Positions 8,535-16,773 of a DNA stretch of 64,000 nt are shown piece after piece (the first letter of the stretch is position 1; every line of letters begins with the position of its first letter). A program made the position numbers and the translations under genes. Source of the DNA: Oxalobacter paeniformigenes (lineage in GTDB: Bacteria; Pseudomonadota; Gammaproteobacteria; Burkholderiales; Burkholderiaceae_D); assembly GCF_027158465.1 (NCBI RefSeq), contig NZ_JAMKYL010000002.1, forward strand, positions 124,001 through 188,000. Reading direction: 5' to 3'. A model generated the notes under the pieces. It was not told the DNA's origin, did not search any database, and was given only the letters and a program-made list of their open reading frames with translations.

Positions 8535-8959
8535 TATTGTGCTGTTTCATGATGCAGGGTATATCCCTGTTCTCGGTAATGGATATATCGTTGCCGTCCG
8601 GCCTGTGTGTCGTCAGGATCTGACGATACCAGTTCGATGATACGGTCAAACCGTGCGAAGCAGGCAGGAACGACAGGGGACAAGTTGACCAGAATATCGT
8701 AATGCGGCATATCGGCGTGATCGTCTGATGCCAGAATGACGGGGGAATACGGTGACTGGCGGTCGCCGATCATGGCATGCGGCAGAAAATCGGATTCGGA
8801 AAATGTCCAGAGCGCATCGTCCAGTCGGTTCAACAGGACTCTGTCCGTTGAAAATAGGATGATTCTGCTACCGGGTGCGCTGGACAACGCCTTGCGCACC
8901 AGACGGCAGGTATAACCGATCTTGTCGGCGATGTGTGTACGAAATTCGATTCTGGTCAT
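8534..8959 (-). CDS. holC: DNA polymerase III subunit chi
   Basis: The 141-residue protein matches HolC: an N-terminal segment with the DKIGYTCRLVRKAL pattern, then the strand IILFSTDRVLLNRLDDALWTF, the segment SDFLPHAMIG, and the late YDILVNLSPVVPACFARFDRIIELVS. HolC binds HolD in the clamp loader and contacts single-strand binding protein. In many Burkholderiales holC follows pepA; here prlC lies upstream on the same strand across a gap of about 180 bases. It is the first gene of the minus-strand run that continues to ghrA. Confidence 0.9.
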   Translation of the reverse strand: MTRIEFRTHIADKIGYTCRLVRKALSSAPGSRIILFSTDRVLLNRLDDALWTFSESDFLPHAMIGDRQSPYSPVILASDDHADMPHYDILVNLSPVVPACFARFDRIIELVSSDPDDTQAGRQRYIHYREQGYTLHHETAQ

Positions 8960-9106
8960 GTCACATGCAGTCTGTGCAATGGCTCGAAATGGATCCGGAA
9001 AGCGGGCTTCATTATGAAACGATTTCTGGCGCTTAGCAAAGATTTTGACAGCCTGCTTTTCCGGGAAATGTACGGGTCAGAGATATTTTCTTTTGACGGG
9101 ACATGC

Positions 9107-9131
9107 AGGGACGGCAGGTTGTGCCGTCCCT
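9107..9131 (-). terminator. 10-bp hairpin just after prlC, possible terminator
   Basis: AGGGACGGCA at 9107-9116 pairs perfectly with TGCCGTCCCT at 9122-9131, directly behind the prlC stop codon. No clear U-run follows on the minus strand, so it may only protect the 3' end or work with Rho. The remaining spacer up to holC (8960-9106) shows no gene that I recognise. Confidence 0.45.
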
Positions 9132-9138
9132 GGAGTGG

Positions 9139-11214
9139 TCAGCAAGCCGAAGCGGTTTGCGCAACGAGCCCGTTATGCCGCAACAAGGCGTCGATGGATG
9201 GAGGACGGCCCCTGAAAGCGATGAACGATTCAAGCGCAGGACGTGAACCGCCGACCGAGAGGATTTCTTCGAGCAGTCGCGCCCCCATGGCAGGGGAGAG
9301 CAGATCGTTTCCTTGTGCCAGCGATTCCTCGAAAGCACTGTAAACATCGGCCGAGAGAACTTCCGCCCATTTGTAGCTGTAATAGCCTGCGGCATAACCG
9401 CCGGCGAAGATGTGGCTGAACGATTGCAGGAAACGGTTGAACGACGGCGGAATGACGACGGCATACCGTCGACGGATGTCATCCAGAACGTCTTGTGGTG
9501 TGCGCGAACCATCCGGATCGTAATCGTAATGCAGATGCATGTCGGCAAGCGAGAATTCGACCTGGCGCAGCATTTGCAGGCCGGACTGGTAGTTTCTGGC
9601 GGCCAACATTTTGTCGAACAGGGTTTTCGGCAAGGGTTTTCCGGTGTCGATGTGCGAGCTCATGTGAGAAACCACTTGCCATTCCCAGCAGAAATTTTCC
9701 ATGAATTGTGAAGGCAGTTCGACAGCGTCCCATTCGACGCCTGAAATGCCGGATACGCCCAGTTCATCGACACGGGTCAGCAGGTGATGCATGCCGTGAC
9801 CGAATTCGTGGAACAGCGTCATGACTTCATCATGCGTGAAAAGCGCAGGTTGCCGTTTGCCGTCTTTTTCAAGTGGCGAGGAGAAATTGCATGTCAGATA
9901 GGCGACCGGTGTCTGGATGCCATGTATTGTGACGCGGCGGCTTCGTGCGTCGTCCATCCATGCACCGCCCCGCTTGCCAGGGCGGGCGTACAAGTCCATA
10001 TAGAACTGTCCGATCAGTTTGCCGTTTTTTTCGATACGGAAAAACTTGACGTCCGGATGCCATACCGGAGCCTTGTCGGGAAGGATGGAAACCGAATACA
10101 GGGTCTGGACGACACGGAAAAGACCGGCCAGCACTTCCGGTTCCGGGAAATACTGTTTGACCTCCTGTACAGAAAAGGCATAGCGTTCCTGACGCATTTT
10201 TTCGGAGACATAGGCCAGATCCCATGCCTGCAAGTCGTTAATGCCGAGTTTTTCGTGTGCGAAACGTTTCAGTTCGGCAAGGTCTTTTTCGGCATAGGGG
10301 CGTGCTTTCGTGGCCAGATCTTCCAGAAAGGAAATGACTTCGCCAGGAGACCGTGCCATTTTCGGAACCAGCGAGACTTCGGCGTAGTTCGGGTATCCCA
10401 AAAGCAGTGCTTCTTCCTTGCGCAGCTGTAACAGCTCGCGGATGATGCCGGTGTTGTCCCACTCCGGTTTTGCGCCAAATTCCGATGCACGGGTCGCATT
10501 CGCGCGATACATCTTTTCGCGGATGGCACGGTTGTCAGCATATTGCATGACCGGATAGAACGACGGGAAATGCAGTGTGAACTTGTAGCCGGTCTTGTTT
10601 TCAGCCTGTGCGGCAGCACGTGCTGCCAGCAGAATGTCTTCGGGCAATCCTTTCAGTTCGGATGCATCCTCGACGAGCAGTTCGAAGTCATTGGTGGCAT
10701 CCAGTATATTTTCCGAAAAGCGTGTCGAGAGGGACGCCGTTTTTTCCTGGATTTGCGCGAAGCGTTTTTTCTTTTCGTCCGGCAATTCGGCGCCGCCCAG
10801 ACGGAAGTCGCGCAGCGTGTTTTCGATGACGCGGCGGCGTGCAGGACTCAGCGAGTCGAACGAGGCGGCATTGGCAAGCGCCTTGTATTTTTCGAACAGT
10901 GCCTGATTCTGTGAAAGGGATGTCCAGAATTCGGTGATACGCGGAATGTTTTCGTTGTAGGCGGCACGCAGTTCGGGGGTGTCCACGACGGCGCTCAGAT
11001 GGCCGACAATGCCCCAGGCGCGACTGAGCTGTTCGGTGCAGTCGTCAAGTGGTGTGACGAAATTGTCCCAGGTGATTTCAGCCATGGGTGCTTCCAGTTT
11101 AGCGACAACGGATTTGCAGCGATCAAGCAGGGTTCCGATAGCCGGCGTGACATGTTCCGGACGGATAGCGTCGAACAGTGGAAGACCTTCGAAATTCAGC
11201 AGTGGATTGGACAT
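9139..11214 (-). CDS. prlC: oligopeptidase A (M3 family metallopeptidase)
   Basis: The 691-residue zinc peptidase has the M3 signature LFHEFGHGMHHLL with zinc ligands H469 and H473 and catalytic E470; the third ligand is in the segment WDAVELPSQFMENF near residue 499. The length fits OpdA/PrlC (about 680). The enzyme degrades short peptides in the cytosol, including cleaved signal peptides. A good AAGGAG ribosome-binding site precedes the ATG. It lies downstream of folD, with a terminator between them, so it is probably transcribed separately. Confidence 0.96.
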   Translation of the reverse strand: MSNPLLNFEGLPLFDAIRPEHVTPAIGTLLDRCKSVVAKLEAPMAEITWDNFVTPLDDCTEQLSRAWGIVGHLSAVVDTPELRAAYNENIPRITEFWTSLSQNQALFEKYKALANAASFDSLSPARRRVIENTLRDFRLGGAELPDEKKKRFAQIQEKTASLSTRFSENILDATNDFELLVEDASELKGLPEDILLAARAAAQAENKTGYKFTLHFPSFYPVMQYADNRAIREKMYRANATRASEFGAKPEWDNTGIIRELLQLRKEEALLLGYPNYAEVSLVPKMARSPGEVISFLEDLATKARPYAEKDLAELKRFAHEKLGINDLQAWDLAYVSEKMRQERYAFSVQEVKQYFPEPEVLAGLFRVVQTLYSVSILPDKAPVWHPDVKFFRIEKNGKLIGQFYMDLYARPGKRGGAWMDDARSRRVTIHGIQTPVAYLTCNFSSPLEKDGKRQPALFTHDEVMTLFHEFGHGMHHLLTRVDELGVSGISGVEWDAVELPSQFMENFCWEWQVVSHMSSHIDTGKPLPKTLFDKMLAARNYQSGLQMLRQVEFSLADMHLHYDYDPDGSRTPQDVLDDIRRRYAVVIPPSFNRFLQSFSHIFAGGYAAGYYSYKWAEVLSADVYSAFEESLAQGNDLLSPAMGARLLEEILSVGGSRPALESFIAFRGRPPSIDALLRHNGLVAQTASAC

Positions 11215-11248
11215 CGGGTACTCCTTCAGGATGAGATCGGTTCAAATG

Positions 11249-11273
11249 AAAAAGGTACGCAATTGCGTACCTT
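11249..11273 (-). terminator. intrinsic terminator of folD
   Basis: On the minus strand AAGGTACGC pairs with GCGTACCTT (9 bp, AATT loop, plus positions 11252-11273), followed by a run of five T residues. It lies between the folD stop and the prlC start. Confidence 0.8.
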
Positions 11274-11290
11274 CCCGAGCGGCTGGCCGG

Positions 11291-12157
11291 TTATTGTTTT
11301 TGCCGGCTTTGCAGTTTTTTCTCGGCCGCTTCGATGGCGTTTTCCAGAAGCATGGTGATGGTCATCGGACCGACGCCACCCGGAACCGGAGTGATGTAAC
11401 CGGCAACTTCCTTGACATTCGGGAAATCGACATCGCTCCAGAGTTTGCCGTTTTCATCGCGTTCCACACCGACGTCGATCACGACTGCGCCCGGTTTGAC
11501 CATATCGGCCTTGATGATGTTGCGCTGGCCGGTGGCAGCGATCAGGATATCGGCCAGTCGTGTGTGGTGGCCCAGATCACGGGTTTTGGAATTGCAGATG
11601 GTAATCGTCGCACCGGCCTGAAGCAGCAGCATGGACATCGGTTTGCCGACGATATTGGATGCCCCGACGATGACGGCATGGGCGCCGCGGATCGGATAAT
11701 TGATGGATTCCAGCATTTTCATGACGCCGTGAGGGGTACAAGGCTTGATTCTCGGCTGGCCGGTCATCAGCATGCCGGTATTGAAGACGCTGAAGCAGTC
11801 CATGTCCTTGGCTGGATCGATCGCTTCGATTACCTTGCGCGGGTCGATATGATCCGGCAGCGGCAACTGGACCAGAATACCATGAACGGTCGGATCGGCG
11901 TTCAGCACACGGATACGTTCAAGCAACTGTTCTTCGGTAAAGCTGGCGTCGTATTTTTCGAGAATGGAACGGATGCCGTTCGCCTTGCAGGCACGTTCCT
12001 TGTTCAGTACGTAAACCATGGAGGCCGGACTGTCTCCGACCAGAATAACGGCCAGTCCCGGCGTTTCGCCGGCAGCCGTCAGTTTGGCGGCGCGTTCGGC
12101 GATATCCTTGCGAATTTCCCTGGCCAGATCGTTTCCGTTGATAATTTGGGCAGTCAT
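11291..12157 (-). CDS. folD: bifunctional methylene-THF dehydrogenase/methenyl-THF cyclohydrolase
   Basis: The 288-residue enzyme interconverts 5,10-methylene-, methenyl- and 10-formyl-tetrahydrofolate with NADP. Expected residues are visible: Y49 and K53 (YVLNK), Q97 (VQLPLP), D120, the NADP-binding VIVGASNIVGKP, and the C-terminal PGGVGPMT. The segment after the catalytic aspartate reads DCFS (120-123) where most FolD proteins have DGFH, a change next to the folate site. The 10-formyl-THF product feeds Fmt, encoded at about 25-26 kb. The gene is divergent from aceE. Confidence 0.96.
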   Translation of the reverse strand: MTAQIINGNDLAREIRKDIAERAAKLTAAGETPGLAVILVGDSPASMVYVLNKERACKANGIRSILEKYDASFTEEQLLERIRVLNADPTVHGILVQLPLPDHIDPRKVIEAIDPAKDMDCFSVFNTGMLMTGQPRIKPCTPHGVMKMLESINYPIRGAHAVIVGASNIVGKPMSMLLLQAGATITICNSKTRDLGHHTRLADILIAATGQRNIIKADMVKPGAVVIDVGVERDENGKLWSDVDFPNVKEVAGYITPVPGGVGPMTITMLLENAIEAAEKKLQSRQKQ

Positions 12158-12423
12158 GTTCTCTGATGAATAAAAAAACCGTTAAAAAAGCATTATACGA
12201 TGATAATTTTCGAACGTTTCTTGCACTTGACAGCAAGTAAACCCTATACGCTACACGAAAATACGTATTTTATGAAGGGGTTGCACGGTTTTTGTTTGGT
12301 ATCTGTGTAAGCGATCACTTTTTCTCTGTGTCCGGGCAGGCGTGACGGATTTATGGTTTATCATTTTTTCAAAGGCTTGCTTTTTTCGGTTTTCGTTCCG
12401 TTTCTCGACACAGGGAGGAGTTT
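12158..12423. promoter_or_regulatory. divergent control region between folD and aceE
   Basis: This 266-base spacer contains no gene. On the minus strand TATAAT (plus 12192-12197) is a good -10 for folD. On the plus strand TTGCAC at 12221-12226 and TATACG at 12245-12250 with an 18-base spacer are a plausible but weak promoter for the aceE operon, and a TTGACA at 12227 overlaps it. A GGGAGGAG ribosome-binding site sits just upstream of the aceE ATG. I see no clear PdhR-type operator. Confidence 0.5.
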
Positions 12424-15117
12424 ATGGCGAATCAGCAGGATGATGTTTTCATTCACTACCAGGATCCGGATGAGCAGGAAACATCGGAATGGATAGAAGC
12501 ACTGCATTCCGTGATCGAAAACGAAGGGCCGGAAAGGGCGCATTATCTGATGGAGCGCATGGCCGATGTCGCCAGGCAAAAGGGCATCAATCTTCCCTTT
12601 TCCAGCAATACGGCCTATATCAATACTATTCCCCCCGATCGTGAACAACGCTCTCCCGGCAATATGGCCTATGAGGCACGGTTGAGAGCATGGATGCGAT
12701 GGAACGCCATGGCCATGGTGGTCAGGGCGAACCGTGATGGCGACAATCTGGGTGGACATATCGCTTCGTTCACGTCGGTCGCCACCATGTTCGGTACCGG
12801 ATTCAACCATTTCTGGCGTGCACCGACCAAAGAGTTCGACGGTGATCTGGTGTATTTTCAGGGGCATTCCTCACCGGGGATTTACGCACGTGCCTTTATC
12901 GAGGGACGATTGTCGGAAAAACAGCTGGAGCATTTCCGGCGTGAAGTCGGCGGCAATGGCTTGTCGTCGTATCCGCATCCCAGGCTGATGCCCGGTTTCT
13001 GGCAGTTCCCGACGGTTTCCATGGGATTGGGGCCGCTGATGGCCATTTATCAGGCACGTTTCCTGAAATATCTGCATGCGCGAGGTATTTCGGATACGAC
13101 GGGACGCAAGGTCTGGGTATTCTGCGGCGACGGCGAAATGGATGAGCCGGAAGCGAAAGGTGCGATCAGTCTTGCCTCGCGTGAATCGCTCGACAATCTG
13201 ATTATGGTGGTCAACTGCAATTTGCAGCGTCTTGACGGACCGGTTCGCGGAAACGGCAAAATCATTCAGGAACTGGAAGCGGATTTCAGAGGGGCCGGCT
13301 GGAATGTCATCAAGGTGATCTGGGGCAGCGACTGGGATGAATTGCTCGCGCGTGACCGCGACAATGTCCTCAAAAGAGTCATGATGGAAACGGTCGACGG
13401 GGAATACCAGAGTTACAAGGCAAAAGACGGTGCCTATGTCCGGCAACACTTTTTCGGCAAGGATCCGAGATTGCTGGAAATGGTCAAAAACATGTCGGAC
13501 GATGAATTGTGGCGTCTGTCACGTGGCGGACACGATCCGCAAAAAGTATATGCCGCGTACAAGGCTGCCCAGGAGCATACCGGACAGCCGACGATCATTT
13601 TGTGCCAGACGGTCAAGGGGTATGGGATGGGAGATGCAGGCGAGGCATTGAATATCGCCCATCAGGTCAAGAAACTCGATGACCGTACTATCCGGACATT
13701 GCGTGATCGTGCTGGTGTGCCGATTCCCGATGAACGGCTCGACGAGATACCGTTTTACCAGCCTCCGGAAGATGCGCCGGAAATGGTTTATCTCCATGAA
13801 CGACGCAAGGCATTGGGCGGTTATCTGCCGCATCGTCGCCAGAAGGCCGATGAACGGTTGCCGGTTCCACCGTTGTCTGCATTCGATGCGCTGCTGGAGC
13901 CGACACACCCGGGACGTTCGATTTCCACGACACAGGCATATGTCCGTGCGCTCGGTATTTTGCTCAGGACGCAGGAAACCGGACGGCGGATCGTGCCGAT
14001 CATGGTCGATGAATCCAGAACGTTCGGTATGGAAGGCTTGTTCCGGCAAATCGGTATTTACAATCCGAAAGGTCAGTTGTACGAACCGGTCGATTCGGAT
14101 GAAGTCATGTATTACCGCGAGGACAAATCGGGACAGATTTTGCAGGAAGGGATTACCGAAGCGGGCGGTATGGGATCATGGATCGCAGCGGCGACATCAT
14201 ACTCTTCGAACAACCGCATCATGTTGCCGTTTTATACCTATTACTCCATGTTCGGTTTCCAGCGAACCGGCGATCTGATGTGGGCAGCTGCCGACATGAT
14301 GGCCAGAGGTTTCCTGATCGGTGGGACGGCAGGGCGGACGACACTCAACGGGGAAGGCTTGCAGCATGAGGATGGGCAGAACCATGTATTTGCCGCCACC
14401 ATCCCGAATTGCATGCCCTACGATCCGGGGTTTGCGCATGAAGTGGCCGTCATCATACAGGATGGTGTCAGGCGTATGGTCGGCGAACAGGAAGACGTTT
14501 TTTACTATATTTCCGTCATGAACGAATCGTATCCGCAACCCGGCATGAAACCCGGACAGGAAGACGGCATCATCAAGGGAATGTATCTGTTGCAGGAAGG
14601 CGAGAAAGCATTGCGGCATCGTGTGCAGTTGCTGGGTTCCGGTGCGATCACGCATGAAATGCTTTCCGCGGTCGAATTGCTCAGGGATGACTGGAACGTC
14701 GCGGCCGATATCTGGTCCGTCACTTCGTTTACGATGGTGGCGCGCGAAGGCAATGAAATCACTCGCTGGAACATGATGCATCCGGAAGAAACACAGAAAG
14801 TACCCTATGCCACGGAATGTCTGGCGAAAACTTCCGGGCCGATCGTTGCCGCCACGGATTATGTCAGGCTGTTTGCGGAACAGATACGGGCATATATACC
14901 GGAAGGCCGTTCCTATACTGTGCTGGGCACGGACGGTTTCGGCAGGTCGGATACACGTGCCAACTTGCGGCGCTTTTTCGAGATTGACCGGTATTACGTC
15001 ACCGTCGCCGCATTGGATGCCTTGTCCAAGGCGGGTGATATTCCGGCTGAAACGGTGACACAAGCCATCGGCAAATACGGTCTTGACAGCGAAAAACCGA
15101 ATCCGATCATCATGTAA
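12424..15117 (+). CDS. aceE: pyruvate dehydrogenase E1 component (homodimeric type)
   Basis: The 897-residue thiamine-diphosphate enzyme decarboxylates pyruvate and reductively acetylates the E2 lipoyl group. It has the family length and the ThDP motif from GDGEMDEPEAKG to NCNLQRLDGPV (residues about 237-277). The N-terminal SEWIEALHSVIENEG and HIASFTSVATMFGTGFNHFWR and the transketolase-like central domain match AceE. A strong GGGAGGAG ribosome-binding site precedes the ATG. It heads aceE-aceF-lpdA, encoding the whole complex. Confidence 0.97.
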   Translation: MANQQDDVFIHYQDPDEQETSEWIEALHSVIENEGPERAHYLMERMADVARQKGINLPFSSNTAYINTIPPDREQRSPGNMAYEARLRAWMRWNAMAMVVRANRDGDNLGGHIASFTSVATMFGTGFNHFWRAPTKEFDGDLVYFQGHSSPGIYARAFIEGRLSEKQLEHFRREVGGNGLSSYPHPRLMPGFWQFPTVSMGLGPLMAIYQARFLKYLHARGISDTTGRKVWVFCGDGEMDEPEAKGAISLASRESLDNLIMVVNCNLQRLDGPVRGNGKIIQELEADFRGAGWNVIKVIWGSDWDELLARDRDNVLKRVMMETVDGEYQSYKAKDGAYVRQHFFGKDPRLLEMVKNMSDDELWRLSRGGHDPQKVYAAYKAAQEHTGQPTIILCQTVKGYGMGDAGEALNIAHQVKKLDDRTIRTLRDRAGVPIPDERLDEIPFYQPPEDAPEMVYLHERRKALGGYLPHRRQKADERLPVPPLSAFDALLEPTHPGRSISTTQAYVRALGILLRTQETGRRIVPIMVDESRTFGMEGLFRQIGIYNPKGQLYEPVDSDEVMYYREDKSGQILQEGITEAGGMGSWIAAATSYSSNNRIMLPFYTYYSMFGFQRTGDLMWAAADMMARGFLIGGTAGRTTLNGEGLQHEDGQNHVFAATIPNCMPYDPGFAHEVAVIIQDGVRRMVGEQEDVFYYISVMNESYPQPGMKPGQEDGIIKGMYLLQEGEKALRHRVQLLGSGAITHEMLSAVELLRDDWNVAADIWSVTSFTMVAREGNEITRWNMMHPEETQKVPYATECLAKTSGPIVAATDYVRLFAEQIRAYIPEGRSYTVLGTDGFGRSDTRANLRRFFEIDRYYVTVAALDALSKAGDIPAETVTQAIGKYGLDSEKPNPIIM

Positions 15118-15170
15118 ACGGTATGGCATGCGCATGAGGTCGAACGAGGCTGGATGTTGATGCATACAAA

Positions 15171-15426
15171 CCGGAAAGGATACGAAAAATGAAGACAGTG
15201 GAAGTGCGTGTGCCGGATATCGGCGACTTCAGGGATGTGGAAGTTATTGAACTGATGGTTGCCGCGGGAGAGAAGATCGCACGTGACCAGTCGCTGGTGC
15301 TGGTGGAATCCGACAAGGCGAGTATGGAAATTCCGTCGCCGCAGGCAGGTATCGTCCGGGAAATGAAAGTCAGGCTGGGCGACCGTATATCGGAGGGTTC
15401 GTTATTGCTGTTGCTCGACGTGGAAG
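15171..15426 (+). repeat. direct repeat copy A (lipoyl domain block, aceF)
   Basis: The segment from the ribosome-binding site (CCGGAAAGGATACG) through the end of the first lipoyl domain recurs at 16518-16773, at a constant offset of 1347 bases. By eye the copies differ at fewer than ten positions, nearly all synonymous, and differences cluster at the start and end. Confidence 0.9.
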
Positions 15427-16502
15427 ACGATGGAGAAGCGGCGGCCGATGTCGGTGATGTGCCGGATAACGGGAAAAAGGCGGGGATGGAAATGCAATGG
15501 CGGGAAGACGCCGTTTCCGTGGTATCTCCTCTTTCACAGGACAACGGACTGCGACATGCGGTGGACGATACGAAAGCCGCGCGTGCGCAAGGTGCTCTTC
15601 CGCATGCTTCTCCCTCAGTCAGAAAATATGCACGCGAGCTGGGTGTGGATTTGCGACATGTACGCGGAACGGGACCGAAAGAACGCATTATGAAGACGGA
15701 TGTTCAGGGATATGTCCGTGCCTTGCTCAATCGTGAGGGGTCGCCAAACCGTTTCGACAATGTCATGAATTTGCCGCCTTGGCCATCGCTGGATTTCAGC
15801 CAGTATGGCGAAACGGAACTGCAGCCGTTGTCGCGTATCAAAAAGATCAGCGGTCCCAATTTGCATCGTAACTGGGTCATGATTCCCCATGTAACGCAGT
15901 ATGAACAGGCGGATGTGACCGAGCTGGAAGCCTTCAGGAAATCAGTCAATGGCAGATACCGTCAGGAAGATATCCAGCTGACGGTGCTGGCTTTCGTGGT
16001 CAAGGCTTGTGTGGCAGCGCTGAAAAAATATCCGGAATTCAATGCTTCGCTGGATGCGACCGGCGAAAATCTGATTTTGAAGCGTTATTACCATATCGGT
16101 TTCGCCACCGATACCGCACAAGGTCTGGTGGTTCCGGTCATCCGCGATGCCGACAGGAAAGGAGTGATACAGATCGCCCGTGAAATGACACAGCTTTCGT
16201 CGCTTGCACGGGAAGGTAAACTCAATCCGTCCGATATGCAAGGTGCCAGCTTTACCATTACATCGCTGGGCAGTATCGGCGGAACGTATTTCACCCCGTT
16301 GATAAATGCGCCTGAAGTGGCGATTGTCGGGTTGTCGCGTATTACGACACAGCCGGTTTGGGATGGCGAGCAGTTCCGGCCACGGCTGATACTGCCACTG
16401 TCATTGTCATACGACCATCGCGTGATCGATGGTGTACAGGGTGTACGGTTTGCGACGTATCTGGCGAAGGTGCTTTCCGATATGAAAGAAACCCTGTTAT
16501 AG
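15189..16502 (+). CDS. aceF: pyruvate dehydrogenase E2 (dihydrolipoyl acetyltransferase)
   Basis: The 437-residue E2 core enzyme transfers the acetyl group from lipoamide to CoA. It has a single N-terminal lipoyl domain with the lipoylated lysine K43 in ESDKASMEIPSP, then a linker, a peripheral-subunit-binding domain (SPSVRKYARELGVDL and GTGPKERI, about 140-170), and the catalytic domain ending in the acetyltransferase motif SLSYDHRVIDG. Many E2 proteins have two or three lipoyl domains, so this is a short form. The first 80 residues are almost identical, at DNA level too, to the start of lpdA. Confidence 0.96.
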   Translation: MKTVEVRVPDIGDFRDVEVIELMVAAGEKIARDQSLVLVESDKASMEIPSPQAGIVREMKVRLGDRISEGSLLLLLDVEDDGEAAADVGDVPDNGKKAGMEMQWREDAVSVVSPLSQDNGLRHAVDDTKAARAQGALPHASPSVRKYARELGVDLRHVRGTGPKERIMKTDVQGYVRALLNREGSPNRFDNVMNLPPWPSLDFSQYGETELQPLSRIKKISGPNLHRNWVMIPHVTQYEQADVTELEAFRKSVNGRYRQEDIQLTVLAFVVKACVAALKKYPEFNASLDATGENLILKRYYHIGFATDTAQGLVVPVIRDADRKGVIQIAREMTQLSSLAREGKLNPSDMQGASFTITSLGSIGGTYFTPLINAPEVAIVGLSRITTQPVWDGEQFRPRLILPLSLSYDHRVIDGVQGVRFATYLAKVLSDMKETLL

Positions 16503-16517
16503 CGAGTTGATGGAGTA

Positions 16518-16773
16518 CCGGAAAGGATACGGAAAATGAAGACAGTGGAAGTACGTGTGCCGGATATCGGCGACTTCAGGGATGTGGAAGTCATCGAACT
16601 GATGGTTGCCGCGGGAGAGAAGATCGCACGTGACCAGTCGCTGGTGCTGGTGGAATCCGACAAGGCGAGTATGGAAATTCCGTCGCCGCAGGCAGGTATC
16701 GTCCGGGAAATGAAAGTCAGGCTGGGCGACCGTATATCGGAGGGTTCGTTATTGCTGTTGCTGGATGTGGAGG
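16518..16773 (+). repeat. direct repeat copy B (lipoyl domain block, lpdA)
   Basis: This is the second copy of the block at 15171-15426. It includes the ribosome-binding site and the codons for lipoyl residues 1 to about 79. Similarity ends abruptly after the codons for LLLLLDVED, where the two proteins diverge into unrelated linkers. Confidence 0.9.

Noticed and set aside
9122..9131. Second arm of a hairpin read as a tRNA or ncRNA element in the 8960-9138 gap
   Set aside because: The 10-bp hairpin directly follows the prlC stop, and the rest of the gap has no tRNA-like or other conserved RNA features.
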